Shown here: positions 43,106 to 54,609 of the stretch, piece after piece
Numbering within the stretch: the stretch's first letter is position 1
How the letters are laid out: the number at the start of each line of letters is the position of its first letter
From: Dromiciops gliroides
Taxonomy: Eukaryota; Chordata; Mammalia; Microbiotheria; Microbiotheriidae
DNA: 64,000 nt
Assembly (NCBI RefSeq): GCF_019393635.1
Contig: NC_057861.1
Span: forward strand, 76,515,327 to 76,579,326
Reading direction: 5' to 3'
Program-made: the position numbers and the translations under genes
The notes under the pieces: generated by a model
What the model saw: only the letters and a program-made list of their open reading frames with translations
The model's database searches: none
What the model was told of the DNA's origin: nothing

Positions 43106-43253
43106 TGTTTTTTTTTTGGTGAGGCAATTGGGGTTAAGTGACTTGCCCAGGGTCACACAGCTAGTAAGTGTTATGTGTCTGAGGCAGGATTTGAACTCAG
43201 GTACTCCTGACTCCAAGGCCGGTGCTCTATCCACTGCGCCACCTAGCTGCCCC
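43106..43253 (-). mobile_element. WSINE in L1
   Basis: Target duplication TACAATCACATTA at 43093-43105 and 43254-43266. Confidence 0.93.
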
Positions 43254-43810
43254 TACAATCACATTAAAAACATTTCTTCAGTAGTCATGTTGTGGAAGAG
43301 GAATCAGAACAAAAGGGAAAAACCTCAAAAAAGAGGGGAAAAAACAACAAAAAAGTAGAAACAGCATGGTTCAATCTTCATTCAGAATTCAGTTCTTTTT
43401 TTTTTCTGGATATGGAGAACATTTTCCATCATGAGTTCTTTGGAATTGTCTTGGGTCATTGCACTGCTGAGAAGAGCTAAGTCTATCACAGCTGATCATC
43501 ACACAATGTTGCTGTTACTATGTACAATGTTCTCCTGGTTCTGCTCACTTCACTCACATCAGTACACTTAAATCTTTCCAGATTTTTCTGAAATCTGCCT
43601 GCTCCTCATTTCTTAAAGCACAATAGTATTCCATTACATTAATGTACCACAACTTGTTTGGATGGGCATTCCCTCAATTTCCAATTCTTTGCCACCACAA
43701 AGAGAGCTGCTATAAATATTTTTGTACATGTGGGTCCTTTTCCCTTTTCTATGATCTCTTTGGGATACAGACCTAGTAGTGGTATTACTGGGTCAAAGAG
43801 TATGCACAGA

Positions 43811-43955
43811 AGGCAGCTAGGTGGTGCAGTGGATAAAGCACCAGCCCTGGATTCAGGAAGACCTGAGTACAAATCCAGCCTCAGACACTTGGCACTTAGT
43901 AGCTGTGTGACCCTGGGCAAGTCACTTAACCCTCATTGCTCTTCCAAAAAAAAGG
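43811..43955 (+). mobile_element. WSINE in L1
   Basis: Borders GTATGCACAG and ATATGCACAG. Confidence 0.9.
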
Positions 43956-44640
43956 ATATGCACAGTCCCATAGCCCTTTGGGAATAATTCTAAATTGTTC
44001 TCCAGAATAGTTGGATCAGTTCACAACTCCACCAACAATGCACTGAACACTAGCACTTGTAACTGCAGGAAAGCAGGGGCCTATCTTGGGTAAAGACCAC
44101 AGTACACACCAGAAGAGCAGTGACCATACCTCTACCTAGATCATACCACCTTAAAAGTGTTGAAAAATTGCAGACCTCCAGAAGTAGTTCTGAAAATAGC
44201 AGCATGAAAAAGCCTGGGACAGTGCCCCCTCCACCATGGAAACAAAGCCCAACTTTAACATTAAGTTAAAAGTCAAGAAATATGCTGAAAAATGAGCAAA
44301 CAACAAAAAAAAAGGAACCTGACCATAGAAAGTTACAATGGTGACAGGAAAAATCAAGACACAAATTTAGAAGAAAGCAACAAAGTTAAAGTAGCTACAT
44401 CCAAAGCCTCAAAGAAAAATGTAAATTGGTCAGTTTCACCGCCCCCCCCCACCTTCCAAAAAAAAAAAAAAGAATTCCTAGAAGAGCTTAAAGAGGATTT
44501 TAAAAATCAAATAAGAAAGGTAGAGGGAAAATGGGGAAATAAATGAGAGTGATGCAAGAAAATCATGAAAAAAGAGTCAACAGCTTGGTAAAAGAGGCAC
44601 AAAAATACCAGAAAAAAACCCACCTTAAAAAGAATAGGTG

Positions 44641-44803
44641 GGGGGGCAGCTAGGTGGCGCAGTGGATAGAGCACTGGCCCTGGAGTCAGGAGTACCTGAG
44701 TTCAAATCTAGCCTCAGACACTTAACACACACTTACTAGCTGTGTGACCCTGGGCAAGTCACTTTACCCCAATTGCCTCACTAAAAAAAAAAAAATTAAA
44801 AAA
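44641..44803 (+). mobile_element. WSINE, first of three in tandem
   Basis: Left border AAAAAGAATAGG (44627-44638); right border AAAAAGAATACG (about 44804-44815). Confidence 0.9.
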
Positions 44804-44816
44804 AAAAAGAATACGC

Positions 44817-44951
44817 GGGGCGGCTAGGTGGCACAGTGGATAAAGCACTGGCCTTGGATTCAGGAGTACCTGAGTTCAAATCAGGCCTCAGACACTTGAC
44901 ATTTACTAGCTGTATGACCCTGGGCAAATCACTTAACCCCCATTGCCCCTC

Positions 44952-44994
<43 letters not shown>

Positions 44995-45003
44995 CACACA
45001 CAC
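44817..45003 (+). mobile_element. WSINE, second of three, with (CA)n tail
   Basis: Its tail turned into about 24 CA units (44955-45003). Right border AAAAAAGAATAGG at 45004-45016. Confidence 0.9.
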
Positions 45004-45020
45004 AAAAAAGAATAGGCCAA

Positions 45021-45165
45021 GGGGCAGCTAGGTAGCACAGTTGACAGAGCCTTGGATTCAGGAGGACCTGAGTTCAAATCCGTCCTCAGACACTTAACAC
45101 TTACTAGCTGTGTGACCCTGTGCAAGTCACTTAACCCCAACTGCCTCACCAAAAAAAAAAAAAAA
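45021..45165 (+). mobile_element. WSINE, third of three in tandem
   Basis: A16 tail, right border AGAATAGG at 45166-45173. Confidence 0.9.
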
Positions 45166-46252
45166 AGAATAGGCTAAATGATAAAAGAGTTACAAAAAGT
45201 CACTGAAGAAAAATACTCCTTTTTTTTTTTTTTGAAAAATACTCTTTAAAAAGGAGAAGTGGCCAAAGGGAAAAGGTGGTACAAAAAGTTCACTGAAGAA
45301 AATAATTCTTTAAAAATTAGAATTGAACAAGTAGAAGCTAATCACTCCATGAAACATTAAGAAACAATCAAACAAAATCAAAAGAATGAAAAAATAAAAA
45401 ATGTAAAATATATCAGTGGAAAAACAACTGATGTGAAAAATAGGGCAAGAAGAGATAATTTAAGAATTATAAAACTTCCAGTAATATTAGTCATAGACAA
45501 ATTCTAGAGCTCTCAAGTCAAGCAGAAAATATTGTAGGCAGCCAGAAAGAAACAATTCAAATATTGTGAAGTCACAGTCAGGATAACACAAGATTTAGCA
45601 GCTTCTACCTAAAAGGATAAGAAGGTTTGTATCAGCATTCAGGGGAGAAAATAGATATTTAATGAAATAAAGGACTTTCAAGCATTCCTGATGAAAAGAC
45701 CAGAGCTGAATAGAAAATTCGACTTTCAAATACAAGACTCAAGAGGAGCACAAAAAGGTAAACAGGAAAGAGAAATCAGAAGGAATTCAATAAGGTTAAA
45801 CTGTTTACATTCTTACATGGGAAGATGATACTTATAACTCCTAAGAACTTTATCATTTTTCAGGCAGTTAGAAGGAATACACATAGATACTCCTTATGTT
45901 GACTATGATGGGATGATACCTAAAAAAATAAAATTAAGAGGTGAGAGATAGGGATGCTTTGGGAGAAGGAGAAGGGGGAAGGGAGAGGGAGAATGGGATA
46001 AATTATCTCACATATAATATGCATAAAAGGAAGAAGTTTTACAGTGGAGGGGAAGATGGAGGGGCTTGGCAATGCTAGAACGTTACTCTCATCAATATTT
46101 ATTCAGAGAGGGAATAACATACATACTTAGTTGATTATAAAAATGAAGAAAATTATCTCACATAAAAAAGCTATTACAGTGGAATGGAAAATGGGGGGCA
46201 GGCAACATTTGAACTTCACTTTCATCAGAAGAGTTCAAAGAAGGAAGAAAAT

Positions 46253-46280
46253 GTATGTGTGTGTGTGTGTGTGTGTGTAT
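46253..46280. repeat. (TG)n microsatellite
   Basis: About thirteen TG units within the L1 region. Confidence 0.9.
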
Positions 46281-47064
46281 GTTTACATACATTTACACTC
46301 AGTTGAGCATATAAATCTATCTTACTCAACAAGGAAGTAGGAGAGAAAGAGGATAAAAGAAAGTGAGGGGGTATGTGTGATAAAAAGGATGATAGATTAA
46401 GGAAAGCAGTGGTGAGAAACAAAACAGACTTTTGAGAAAGAAGAGAGTAAAGACAGTTAGAGAAGAATAAACAGAATAGGATGAAGAGAAGTGAACAGTT
46501 AGTAATCATAACTCTGAGTATGAATGGGATGAATTCACCCATAAAATGGGATAGAAAGTGGACTGGATTAGAACCCAGAATCCAACAACATGTTGTTTAC
46601 AAAAGACACACTTGAAATGGAGAGACACACAGAGTTAAAATAAGGGGCCGGAGCAGAATCTTTTATGCTTCAAGTGAAATAAAAAAGGGAGGGGTAGGAA
46701 TCATAATCTCAGACAAAGCAAAAGCAAAACTAGCTATAATTAAAAGAGACGATCAGGGAAATAATACTTTGCTAAAAGACAATGAAGAAATATTTTTTAA
46801 AATACATCTAGTTTCTCTGATAAAGACATCATTATTCAAATATATAAGAAACTAAATCAAGTTTATAAAAATACACCATTCCCGACCAGAAGGCATGGAA
46901 TATGAATGATATTCCAAAGGGCAAAGGAAATGGGATTACAACCAAGAATCACCTACCCAGCAAAACTCAGCATTATCTTTCAATGGAAAAATGGGACTTT
47001 AATGAAAAAGAAGACTTTCAGAAGAAATCAAAACTATCAATTGTCACATGAAAAAATTCCCTAT

Positions 47065-47199
47065 GGGGCAGTGAGGTGGTGTAATAGATAAAACACCAGC
47101 CCTGGATTCAGGAGGACCTGAGTTCAAATCTGGCCTCAGACACAAGACACTTACTAGCTGTGTGACCCTGGGCAAGTCACTTAACCCTCATTGCCCTGT
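47065..47199 (+). mobile_element. WSINE, diverged
   Basis: Head GGGGCAGTGAGGTGGTGTAA has several changes. No clear target duplication. Confidence 0.85.
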
Positions 47200-47260
47200 G
47201 TTGTTTTTTTTAATCTCTAAATTACTATTGATTAGGAAATGCATATTAAAACAACTCTGA

Positions 47261-47419
47261 GGGGCAGCTAGATGGCACAGTGGATAGAGCACCGACCCTG
47301 GAGTCAGGAGTACCTGAGTTCAAATCCGGCCTCAGACACTTAACATTTACTAGCTGTGTGACCCTGGGCAAGTAACTTAACCCCAATTGCCTCACTAAAA
47401 CAAAACAAAACAAAACAAA
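47261..47419 (+). mobile_element. WSINE in L1 3' end
   Basis: Perfect target duplication AAAACAACTCTGA at 47248-47260 and 47420-47432. Confidence 0.95.
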
Positions 47420-47584
47420 AAAACAACTCTGAGATACCACCTTACACCTATCAGATGGCTAATATGACAGTAAAGGAAAATGACATGCTGGAGGGGATGT
47501 GGAAAAACAGGTACACTAATGCACTGTTGGTGGAGTTTTGAACTGGTCCAATCATTCTGGAGAACAATTTAAAACTATACCCAA

Positions 47585-47732
47585 GGGGCAGGTAGATGGC
47601 GCAGTGGATAGAGCACTGACCCTGGAGTCAGGAGTACCTGAGTTCAAATCCGGCCTCAGACACTTAACACTTGCTAGCTGTGTGACCCTGGGCAAGTCAC
47701 TTAACCCCAATTGCCTCACTAAAAAAAAAAAA
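47585..47732 (+). mobile_element. WSINE in L1 3' end
   Basis: Perfect target duplication AAAACTATACCCAA at 47571-47584 and 47733-47746. Confidence 0.95.
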
Positions 47733-47959
47733 AAAACTATACCCAAAAAGCTATCAAATTGTGCAAACTTTTTGACCCAGCAATACTACTACTAGATGTG
47801 TATCCCAAAGAGTTCAGAGGAAAAGGACCTATACGTACAAAAATATTTATAGCAGCTCTTTTTTTTGTTGTTGTTGGCAAAGAATTGAAAACTGTGGGGA
47901 TGCCCATCCACTGGGGAATGTCTGAGCATGTCGTATTATATGATTGTGTTGGAATATTC

Positions 47960-48334
47960 TTGTCCTTACCCTCAAGGAGATCACATTCTAATGGCGGAGA
48001 TAACATACAAACAACTATGTACTCAAGATAAATGGAGTGTAAATGGGAGGCAATACCAGAAGGATGGTACTAGCAGTGGCCAGGACAGGAAATTCCTCTT
48101 GCAGAAAATGATATAACAAATCAATTGCTAAATTTCTACTAATCTACTCTATGACAAATATACTTTATGACAAATCTATGGTAGATGTTTCCTTTTCTCC
48201 CCTATCTAGCTCAGGCCCTCATCACATCTCACCTGACTATTGCAACTTCCTCCTAATTGGTTTTATTCCTATTGGAATCCATACTCTACCAAGATGCCAA
48301 AGTGACCTGAAGCATATTTGTCCCATAAAAGGCT
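47960..48334 (+). mobile_element. L2/CR1-clade LINE scraps
   Basis: TACCCTCAAGGAGATCACAT and CACCTGACTATTGCAACTTC (LDYCNF region). Short pieces only. Confidence 0.45.
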
Positions 48335-48477
48335 TTATTTTTCAGTTTTTGGGAATGATTTATGAAGTATGGGTACTAATGGTTCCTTAAAATGTTGATA
48401 GAATTCTCCTGTGAATCCACTAGAACCAGGAGTTTTTTCTTTGGTGGTTCCTTAATGCTAAATCTACTTCCTTTTCT

Positions 48478-48644
48478 TTTTTTTTTTTAATTTTTTTTTT
48501 TTTTTTTAGTGAGGCAATTGGGGTTAAGTGACTTGCCCAGGGTCACACAGCTAGTAAGTGTTAAGTGTCTGAGGCCAGATTTGAACTCAGGTACTCCTGA
48601 CTCCAGGGCAGGTGCTCTATCCACTGTGCCACCTAGCTGCCCCT
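48478..48644 (-). mobile_element. WSINE in L1
   Basis: Target duplication CTACTTCCTTTTCT at 48464-48477 and 48645-48658. Confidence 0.95.
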
Positions 48645-48868
48645 CTACTTCCTTTTCTAAGATTGGATTATTTAAGAGCTCTAACTGGTCTTCTAGTAGT
48701 TTGTATATTTTATAATTTTGAAGATATTCTTTTGTGTTCTCAGTTTTGTTCACGTACGAGTAATACGTTCTGATTATTCTTTTTATTTCTTATGGTTTTG
48801 CTGATTTCACTTTATTCATTTACTATTTTGTTGATCTGTTTTTCTGCTCTCTTTAAAATATCATATTA

Positions 48869-49039
48869 GGGGTGGCTAGGTGGCACAGTGGATAAAGCAC
48901 CGGCCCTGGATTCAGGAGTTCCTGAGTTCAAATCCGGCCTCAGACACTTAACACTTACTAGCTGTGTGACCCTGGGCAAGTCACTTAACCCCATTGCCCC
49001 GTTAAATTAAAAAAATTTAAATTAAAAAAAAATAAAAAA
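48869..49039 (+). mobile_element. WSINE in L1
   Basis: Target duplication TAAAATATCATATTA / TAAAATATCATGTTA at 48854-48868 and 49040-49054. Confidence 0.93.
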
Positions 49040-49806
49040 TAAAATATCATGTTAGCTAAAGGTTTATCAATTTCACTAGATTTCTCAAAGAACCAGCTTT
49101 TAGTTTTATTTATCATGTCTATGGCTTTTTTATTTCCAATTTACCTATTCTTCCACTAATTTTAATGTCCTTTTTTGCATTTATTTTAGGACTGTTTATT
49201 TGTTGACTTTCTAATTTTCAAATGCATATTTGGTTTATGAATTCTCTTTTTTAATATATTTTTGTAAGGGTATGATTTCTCCCTAAAGGACTGCTTTAGC
49301 TGCATCCCAGAAATTATGACATATTGTTTCATTATTGTAATTTTATTTTACATATTTATTAATTATTTCAATGATTGGTTGTTTGACTTACTCATTATTT
49401 AGGTTTTCATTATTAAGTTTCCATTTTGGTCTGTATCTTTTGTTTGTGGTCCCTTAACCAATTACTGTTTTTATTGCATTATTGTCTGTTAAGGATATAG
49501 TAACTATTTCTGCCTTTTTACATTTGTTTGCAATACTTCTGTGCCCCAGCCTTTTTGTAAAATTCCATATGGTGCTAAGAAATATGTATATATATTTTTG
49601 CTGCCCCATTTAGAAGAAGCCATAAATCTTTTAACTCTAGATTCTTCAGGAGTTTGTTCAGTTACTTTTTGTTTTCCTTTTTAATTGTCTTTCTTTTAGA
49701 CTTATCCAAAACTGAGAGAGAAATATTTAAGACTCCTTTCACTATTGGGTTACTATCCATGATTTCTAGTAGCTCAGATAATGTTTCCTTTAAGAATTTG
49801 GTTTCT

Positions 49807-49953
49807 GGAGGCAGCTAAGTGGCACAATGGATAAAGCACCAGCCCTGGATTCAGGAGGACCTGAGTTCAAATCCAGTATCAGACACTTGACACTTACTAG
49901 CTGTGTGACCCTGGGCAAGTCACTTAACTCTCATTGCCCTGAAAAAAAAAAAA
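49807..49953 (+). mobile_element. WSINE in L1
   Basis: AAGAATTTGGTT on both sides (left copy followed by TCTG). Confidence 0.92.
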
Positions 49954-50200
49954 AAGAATTTGGTTGCTAAGACATTTGGAGTGTATAAATTTATTGCTGA
50001 TATGAGTTTGTTGTCTATGGTTCTTTTCAGTGTAATATAGCTTCCTTGTTTATCTCTTTATTTTTTGAATGTTTGTTTTTGCTTTGTTAGGTAGCATGAT
50101 TGCAACTCTTACTATTTGGATCCATTTCATACATAGTAAATTTTTTTCATCCCCTCAATTTTATTTTGTGAATATCTTTGTTTTATAAAGGTATTCTTTT

Positions 50201-50341
50201 GAGCAGCTAAGTGGTGCAGTGGATAAAGCACTGGCCTTAAATTCAGGAGGACCTGAATTAAAATCCAGCCTCAGACACTTGACACTAGCTGTGTGACCTT
50301 GGGCAAGTCACTTAACCCTGGTTGCCCTCCAAAAAAAAAAA
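50201..50341 (+). mobile_element. WSINE in L1
   Basis: Borders AAGGTATTCTT and AAGGGTTCTT. Head lacks the first GGG. Confidence 0.88.
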
Positions 50342-51806
50342 AAAGGGTTCTTGTTAAGCAACAGGTTGTAGGGGGTTGTTTTCTTATCCAGTCTGTTACT
50401 TTTTTTTTCCATTTTATTGGATTTTTAATCTACTCATGTTTAAAGTTATGAGAGGTAGGTTTATATTTTCTTCCATCAGTCTCTAATATCTTCTCCAAAT
50501 GATTTTTACCTTCTTCTATGAACTATCAGTTACTTTAATTTTTTTCCCACACCCTTAATCCCTTTCTTTCATTTGTTACCTCTTTTTCCCTTTGGAATTT
50601 TGCTTATTAATTCCTTTTTTCTCCTGTTTTCATTTGTTTATATAATTCTTCCTCCCCCTTTTTTTCCTCTCAGTCTCCTCACCTTCAACTAGTCCTATTT
50701 ATTAGTTTTTCTTAATTTCATTTTTTCTTCCCATTCCAAAAAAGGTCTCATGTTCTCTTCATTATCCATCCTTTCCATCTACTCTAGAGCCTCATTCTCT
50801 AATTCATGACCCCTATAATTATCAGGTCTCATTCTTTCTCTATATCTCATGCAATCAGAGCTTCCAAGGTTTCTGTTCTAAACTCGCCTCTCTAGGCAGG
50901 TTCTGCCACTGCCTTGTAGAGCTTGCCCTGTGGATTCCCCTTTTCCATTATCCTTAACTCCCAGAATAATGCCAATTATTGCAGGTGTCAGAGAGGACAC
51001 TGCCCCATGGTTGGGCCCCTTCCCCACCATATCCCTGCTTAGATAGCCCACCACCGATCTATACTTTCCTCCTCATTACCTTCCCGACCCCTCCATTTAC
51101 CTCAAAATATGTTCCCTGGGTCCATGCTCTCCCATTCTCCCAGGTTCTAGTTGTTCCAATTTGTCCCCTCCCCCTCCCCCCAGGTAGTACAAGTAGATTT
51201 TTCAAGCAACAAATCCCATAGACCACACCCATCACAGATTACCTCATTTCATCCACATGAGCGTTCATTATTGGAACCTCTTCCCACCCCAGTAGAAGGC
51301 CTTCTTCCTTTCCCCAACTTTTCAATCATTCCCCCTTCCTCCTCACCTACTCCTCTATAGGTTCTTCTCTTTCTGAGGCCAAAAGGGACACTATCCCCTC
51401 ATTGATAGCCCTCAATTTGACTCCAGTGCATCACACATTCCTTTCTATTCCCCTGCTTTTTCCATCTCCTTTCATATGCTCTCCTATGTTGTAATGTAGC
51501 ACCTCGCACAGACACATTGATTCACTTGTAGACAGGGTTTGCCATATTACATCCATGTAATCCCATGTAGTCTAATGCTCACTTCTTCACTGTGATCTCT
51601 ATTAGCCTTCCCTCCTGTATCCTTGTATACATTTAGAAAGAAGTTTATCAGTCTCTGCTGTCCTTGGCTGCTGTATTCATTCATTCCTGTGTTTCTGTTG
51701 TTTGGGGTGTTTGAGAAGTGAATGATCTCTTTAGTCCTGATTTTCTTTCTAAAAATGTTTCAAACTCTTTATTTTTGAACATCCATCTTTTAAAATGTAT
51801 GATTAA

Positions 51807-51959
51807 GGGGCAGCTAGGTGGCACAGTGGATAGAGCACCAGCCCTGGATTCAGGAGGACCTGAGTTCAAATCCGACCTCAGACACTTAACACTTACTAGC
51901 TGTGTGACCCTGGGCAAGTCACTTAACCCCAACTGCCTCACAAAAAAAAATAAATAAAT
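51807..51959 (+). mobile_element. WSINE in L1 ORF1
   Basis: Perfect target duplication AAAATGTATGATTAA at 51792-51806 and 51960-51974. Confidence 0.95.
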
Positions 51960-52940
51960 AAAATGTATGATTAAACTCAGATTTACAGGGTAGGTCAAGC
52001 TGGGCTGCATCTTGAGTTCTGTTTCTCTTCTGAATATATTATTCCATTCCCTCCTATATCTTCTCATGAGTGTACAACAGTCTTTCATTTTTAGAATATC
52101 CTTTCCTTGCATTTGAAGGTCTTTCCCATGATCACTTGTGGACCTTTTAAAAAATTTTTTTTAAATAGAATTGTTAAATTCAACTACTAAGTGTCTTGGA
52201 GTTTGCAATCTTGGTTCTTTTTCTTTTTCTGGATGTGATCTGTGAATTCTTTTAATTTGCATTTCATTTTATTTTCATAAACTCCTTCTGGGGAGTTCTA
52301 TTACTCCCTCCATTAAGGTGTTAGGGTTTTTTGTCCTGTTGTGGAGACCCATTATTCTTAGGCTGACTCTACACATTCTGCTTTCTTGATCAATATATTT
52401 TACTTCCCAAGATTTTTGACAATTTTAGTGTTTCCTTTGCCTTTATTTCCCCCACCATTCACTTCCTGATTCTGTCTCCTCTGATGGTAGTTTCCTTGGG
52501 AGATGGATTTCAAAGCATCTGTCTCCTCCTTTGTTGAGGCATTCACAGTTTACCAGCCTGGATCTCTGTGCCAAGTGAGTTTTGATGGTCAGAACTGTTC
52601 CCAGATGAGGGTGGTGATCTTTCCCTCAGACTTTGTGGAGTGCTACACCACTCCCCCACCTCCCTACCATCTATTCTGCTCCTTCCATTCCTTAGTTCTA
52701 TGAGCCAGCATTTCTGCTATGGGGTTGTGACCCCTTTTTTACTTTCTCAGTGTAGGCAAACTTCTACAAGCTGGATCTGGGGTGTCCATAGCACTGGAAG
52801 ACAGAAGGGGGAATCGAGGTGTGGCAGATCCTCAGGTCTGCTAGTGCAGCCTAGATGCTGATATTGTGAGATGTGAGGGAGGCATGCTGAATGAGCTCAG
52901 TATGGATGAGCATCAATTCATGGGTTTGGATTTTTTTTTT

Positions 52941-53690
52941 ACCTTTTTTTGGATTCTGTTTGTCCTAGAAAGCTGATATAGCTGTTGTTGCTTTATCTTT
53001 GGCACATAATTTCTGTTTTGGAGAGGTTTGAGAGGTCATGGGGAATCTGAGAAAACTTCTAGATCCCCATTTTATTGTTCACATGACCTAGAAGATGCCG
53101 TCTCCCCTTTTTAATTGATTCAGCAGACTGCTCCTTTCACTATCTCCCACCTTACTCTTCAACTCTCCACTGATGTCATAGGACTAGGGAAGGATTGGGA
53201 GACCACCTAGGGTTTACTGTGTCTTACCAGAGTTCTAAGTCTTTTTGGCCTTGAGTCACATGTTCCCCCATGACTAAGGTAATGACTCAGCACAACATGG
53301 AGTGTGCTCTAACCCAAGCAAGTGAGTAGGGCCTGCTGTGGACCCACTCTCTCCTCAGCCCCCCTTTCGTCCTCCTATTACATGTGCACTAGCTACCTCA
53401 TTGGGCTGTGTTGAGGACAATCTTTTCAAATCGCTAAGCACAATAGACATGAGATTGTTGTTGTTTTTGTACTGTTATTAACATGGTAAAGTTCACTAGA
53501 TGCCCCTGTTTAAGGATGGCTTTGCATCAATCATTGTCAGTCCTGAAATACTATATAATGGGTCCTCTTCAGTGAGATGCAGAGCCACTCTAAAGAAAGC
53601 CATTCTGATAATTTGCACAGAGAAAGCCAAATGGATGAAAACCAGAATGTAGGCATGGAAATAGTGCTAGATTTGGAGTCAGAAGACTGG
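52941..53690. other. Intergenic, no gene or repeat recognised
   Basis: No long frame and no motif that I can name. Confidence 0.45.
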
Positions 53691-53880
53691 GACTCAAATT
53701 CTGAAAAGTAGGTGGCTCAGCGGATAAAGTGCTGAGCCTTGAGTCAGAAAGACCTGGGTTTGAATCCAGCCTCAACACTTACTAGCTGTGTGATCCCCAG
53801 AAAATCAAACTCTCTCAGCCTTAGTTTCTTCAACTACAAAATGAGGGTCAAAGAAAGCACTATTATGTCAGTGGAAGTCC
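53691..53880 (+). mobile_element. MIR/CORE-SINE with MIR-like 3' part
   Basis: GTGGCTCAGCGGATAAAGTG head, TTGAATCCAGCCTCAACACT, then CTCAGCCTTAGTTTCTTCAA. Confidence 0.75.
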
Positions 53881-54035
53881 TTAGAACGGATAAAGTGGCC
53901 AGGAAAGATGCTGTTTGCCACCCAAAAAACCTCTGAGACACACAGCCCACTAACCCAATTGGAGCCGGGAGCTTTCTGAGACCAAGTTCTAGTTCTCTGA
54001 TAAAGTTCCACTATCCTCTTGCTTCCTCTCCAGAA

Positions 54036-54054
54036 ACTACATCTCCCACAATGC
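54036..54054 (+). promoter_or_regulatory. ZNF143 (Staf) binding motif
   Basis: ACTACATCTCCCACAATGC matches the ZNF143 long motif ACTACAATTCCCAGAATGC at 16 of 19 positions, including the TCCCA and AATGC blocks. It sits just upstream of the CCAAT boxes, where this motif usually lies in housekeeping promoters. Confidence 0.7.
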
Positions 54055-54159
54055 TCTTCACATCACCTGGACCTGGTGGACGGCGTTGATTGGTCAGAGG
54101 CTTCTTATTTCTCCGCCCCTTCCCCCAGGCTCGGCTACCTCTTATTGGCTGTGTTGGGG

Positions 54160-54201
54160 CTCATGCGGCGGGGTGACGGTAGCTGCACTAGCTACCTGAA
54201 G
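54160..54201 (+). other. HGH1: Probable non-coding HGH1 exon 1 end (5' UTR)
   Basis: CTACCTGAAG followed by GTAAAG at 54202 is a good donor downstream of the promoter boxes. A matching acceptor (TTACCCCAG, 54595-54596) stands 13 nt before the HGH1 ATG. The exon start cannot be fixed. An ATG at 54163 opens a short upstream frame. Confidence 0.5.
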
Positions 54202-54609
54202 GTAAAGCTCGGGTCTGGGGCTCCCCCCAACTTCCCCCTTACCCCCGCGGGGGTTCAGTCCACTCCAGCTAAGCTCGGCCTCCTGGGTCCTGGGACGAGC
54301 GGGAGAACGTCTTGTTCTGAGCTGGGGCCTTAGGGGAGGAGAGAGCTCAGCCTGGGGAGGGCCCCTCCTGAGAGCTCCCAGGGAGGACGGGCGTGGGGCA
54401 CATGGAAGAAGGTTAGGTCATTGATCCATCTCCCGGCTTCCTAATGGAGGTGAAGGAGGAGGAATTCACTGAGCATAGAGGAGCTGGACCCCGAGGCCCC
54501 TTCCGGCTGCTTCTTTTTTGGAAAGAGGAGGCAATCCAGAGGCGACGGGTATGAAACACTGCCAGTCACGTGTATATGTTTCCCCCCTTACCCCAGCCCA
54601 GGTGAGCCC

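Larger units (their letters stand above)
42935..44045 (-). mobile_element. L1 3' region with two SINEs
   Basis: CCAGTTATATGTAAAAATAG, GAATTGTCTTGGGTCATTGC, GCTATAAATATTTTTGTACA and TTCACAACTCCACCAACAAT, in the order expected for antisense L1 3' sequence. Confidence 0.7.
44050..47040 (+). mobile_element. L1 5'/ORF1 to ORF2 start, sense, decayed
   Basis: A Lys/Asn-rich ORF1-like frame at 44292-44546, then endonuclease-like text at 46590-46750 (family CxQETHL...RDT...), and a second piece at 46906-47040 reading MGLQPRITYPAKLSIIFQ, the conserved C-terminus of L1 ORF1p (LQPRILYPAKLSF). The order implies at least two L1 copies. Both are broken. Confidence 0.65.
47215..47950 (+). mobile_element. 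L1 3' end, sense, carrying two SINEs
   Basis: TGAGATACCACCTTACACCT, GGAGGGGATGTGGAAAAACA, GCACTGTTGGTGGAGTTTTG and TTTTTGACCCAGCAATACTA are the conserved 3' L1 phrases also known from eutherian L1. Confidence 0.8.
48335..52940 (-). mobile_element. L1, long antisense copy (ORF2 part and ORF1 C-terminus)
   Basis: Antisense ORF2-region text runs over 48340-50200 (TTTCTCAAAGAACCAGCTTT, TAGCTGCATCCCAGAAATTA). The minus strand at 52112-51960 reads RREWNNIFRRETELKMQPSL and TYPVNLSL, the ORF1p C-terminal motif. Five SINEs (48478, 48869, 49807, 50201, 51807) lie inside. No intact frame. Confidence 0.65.
54020..54360 (+). promoter_or_regulatory. HGH1: HGH1 promoter / small CpG island
   Basis: CpG dinucleotides, rare elsewhere, cluster here (about twenty in 340 nt). 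Inverted CCAAT boxes (ATTGG) lie at 54089-54093 and 54144-54148, with a GC box CCGCCCC at 54113-54119. No TATA box. This fits a housekeeping promoter bound by NF-Y and Sp1 factors. Confidence 0.7.
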
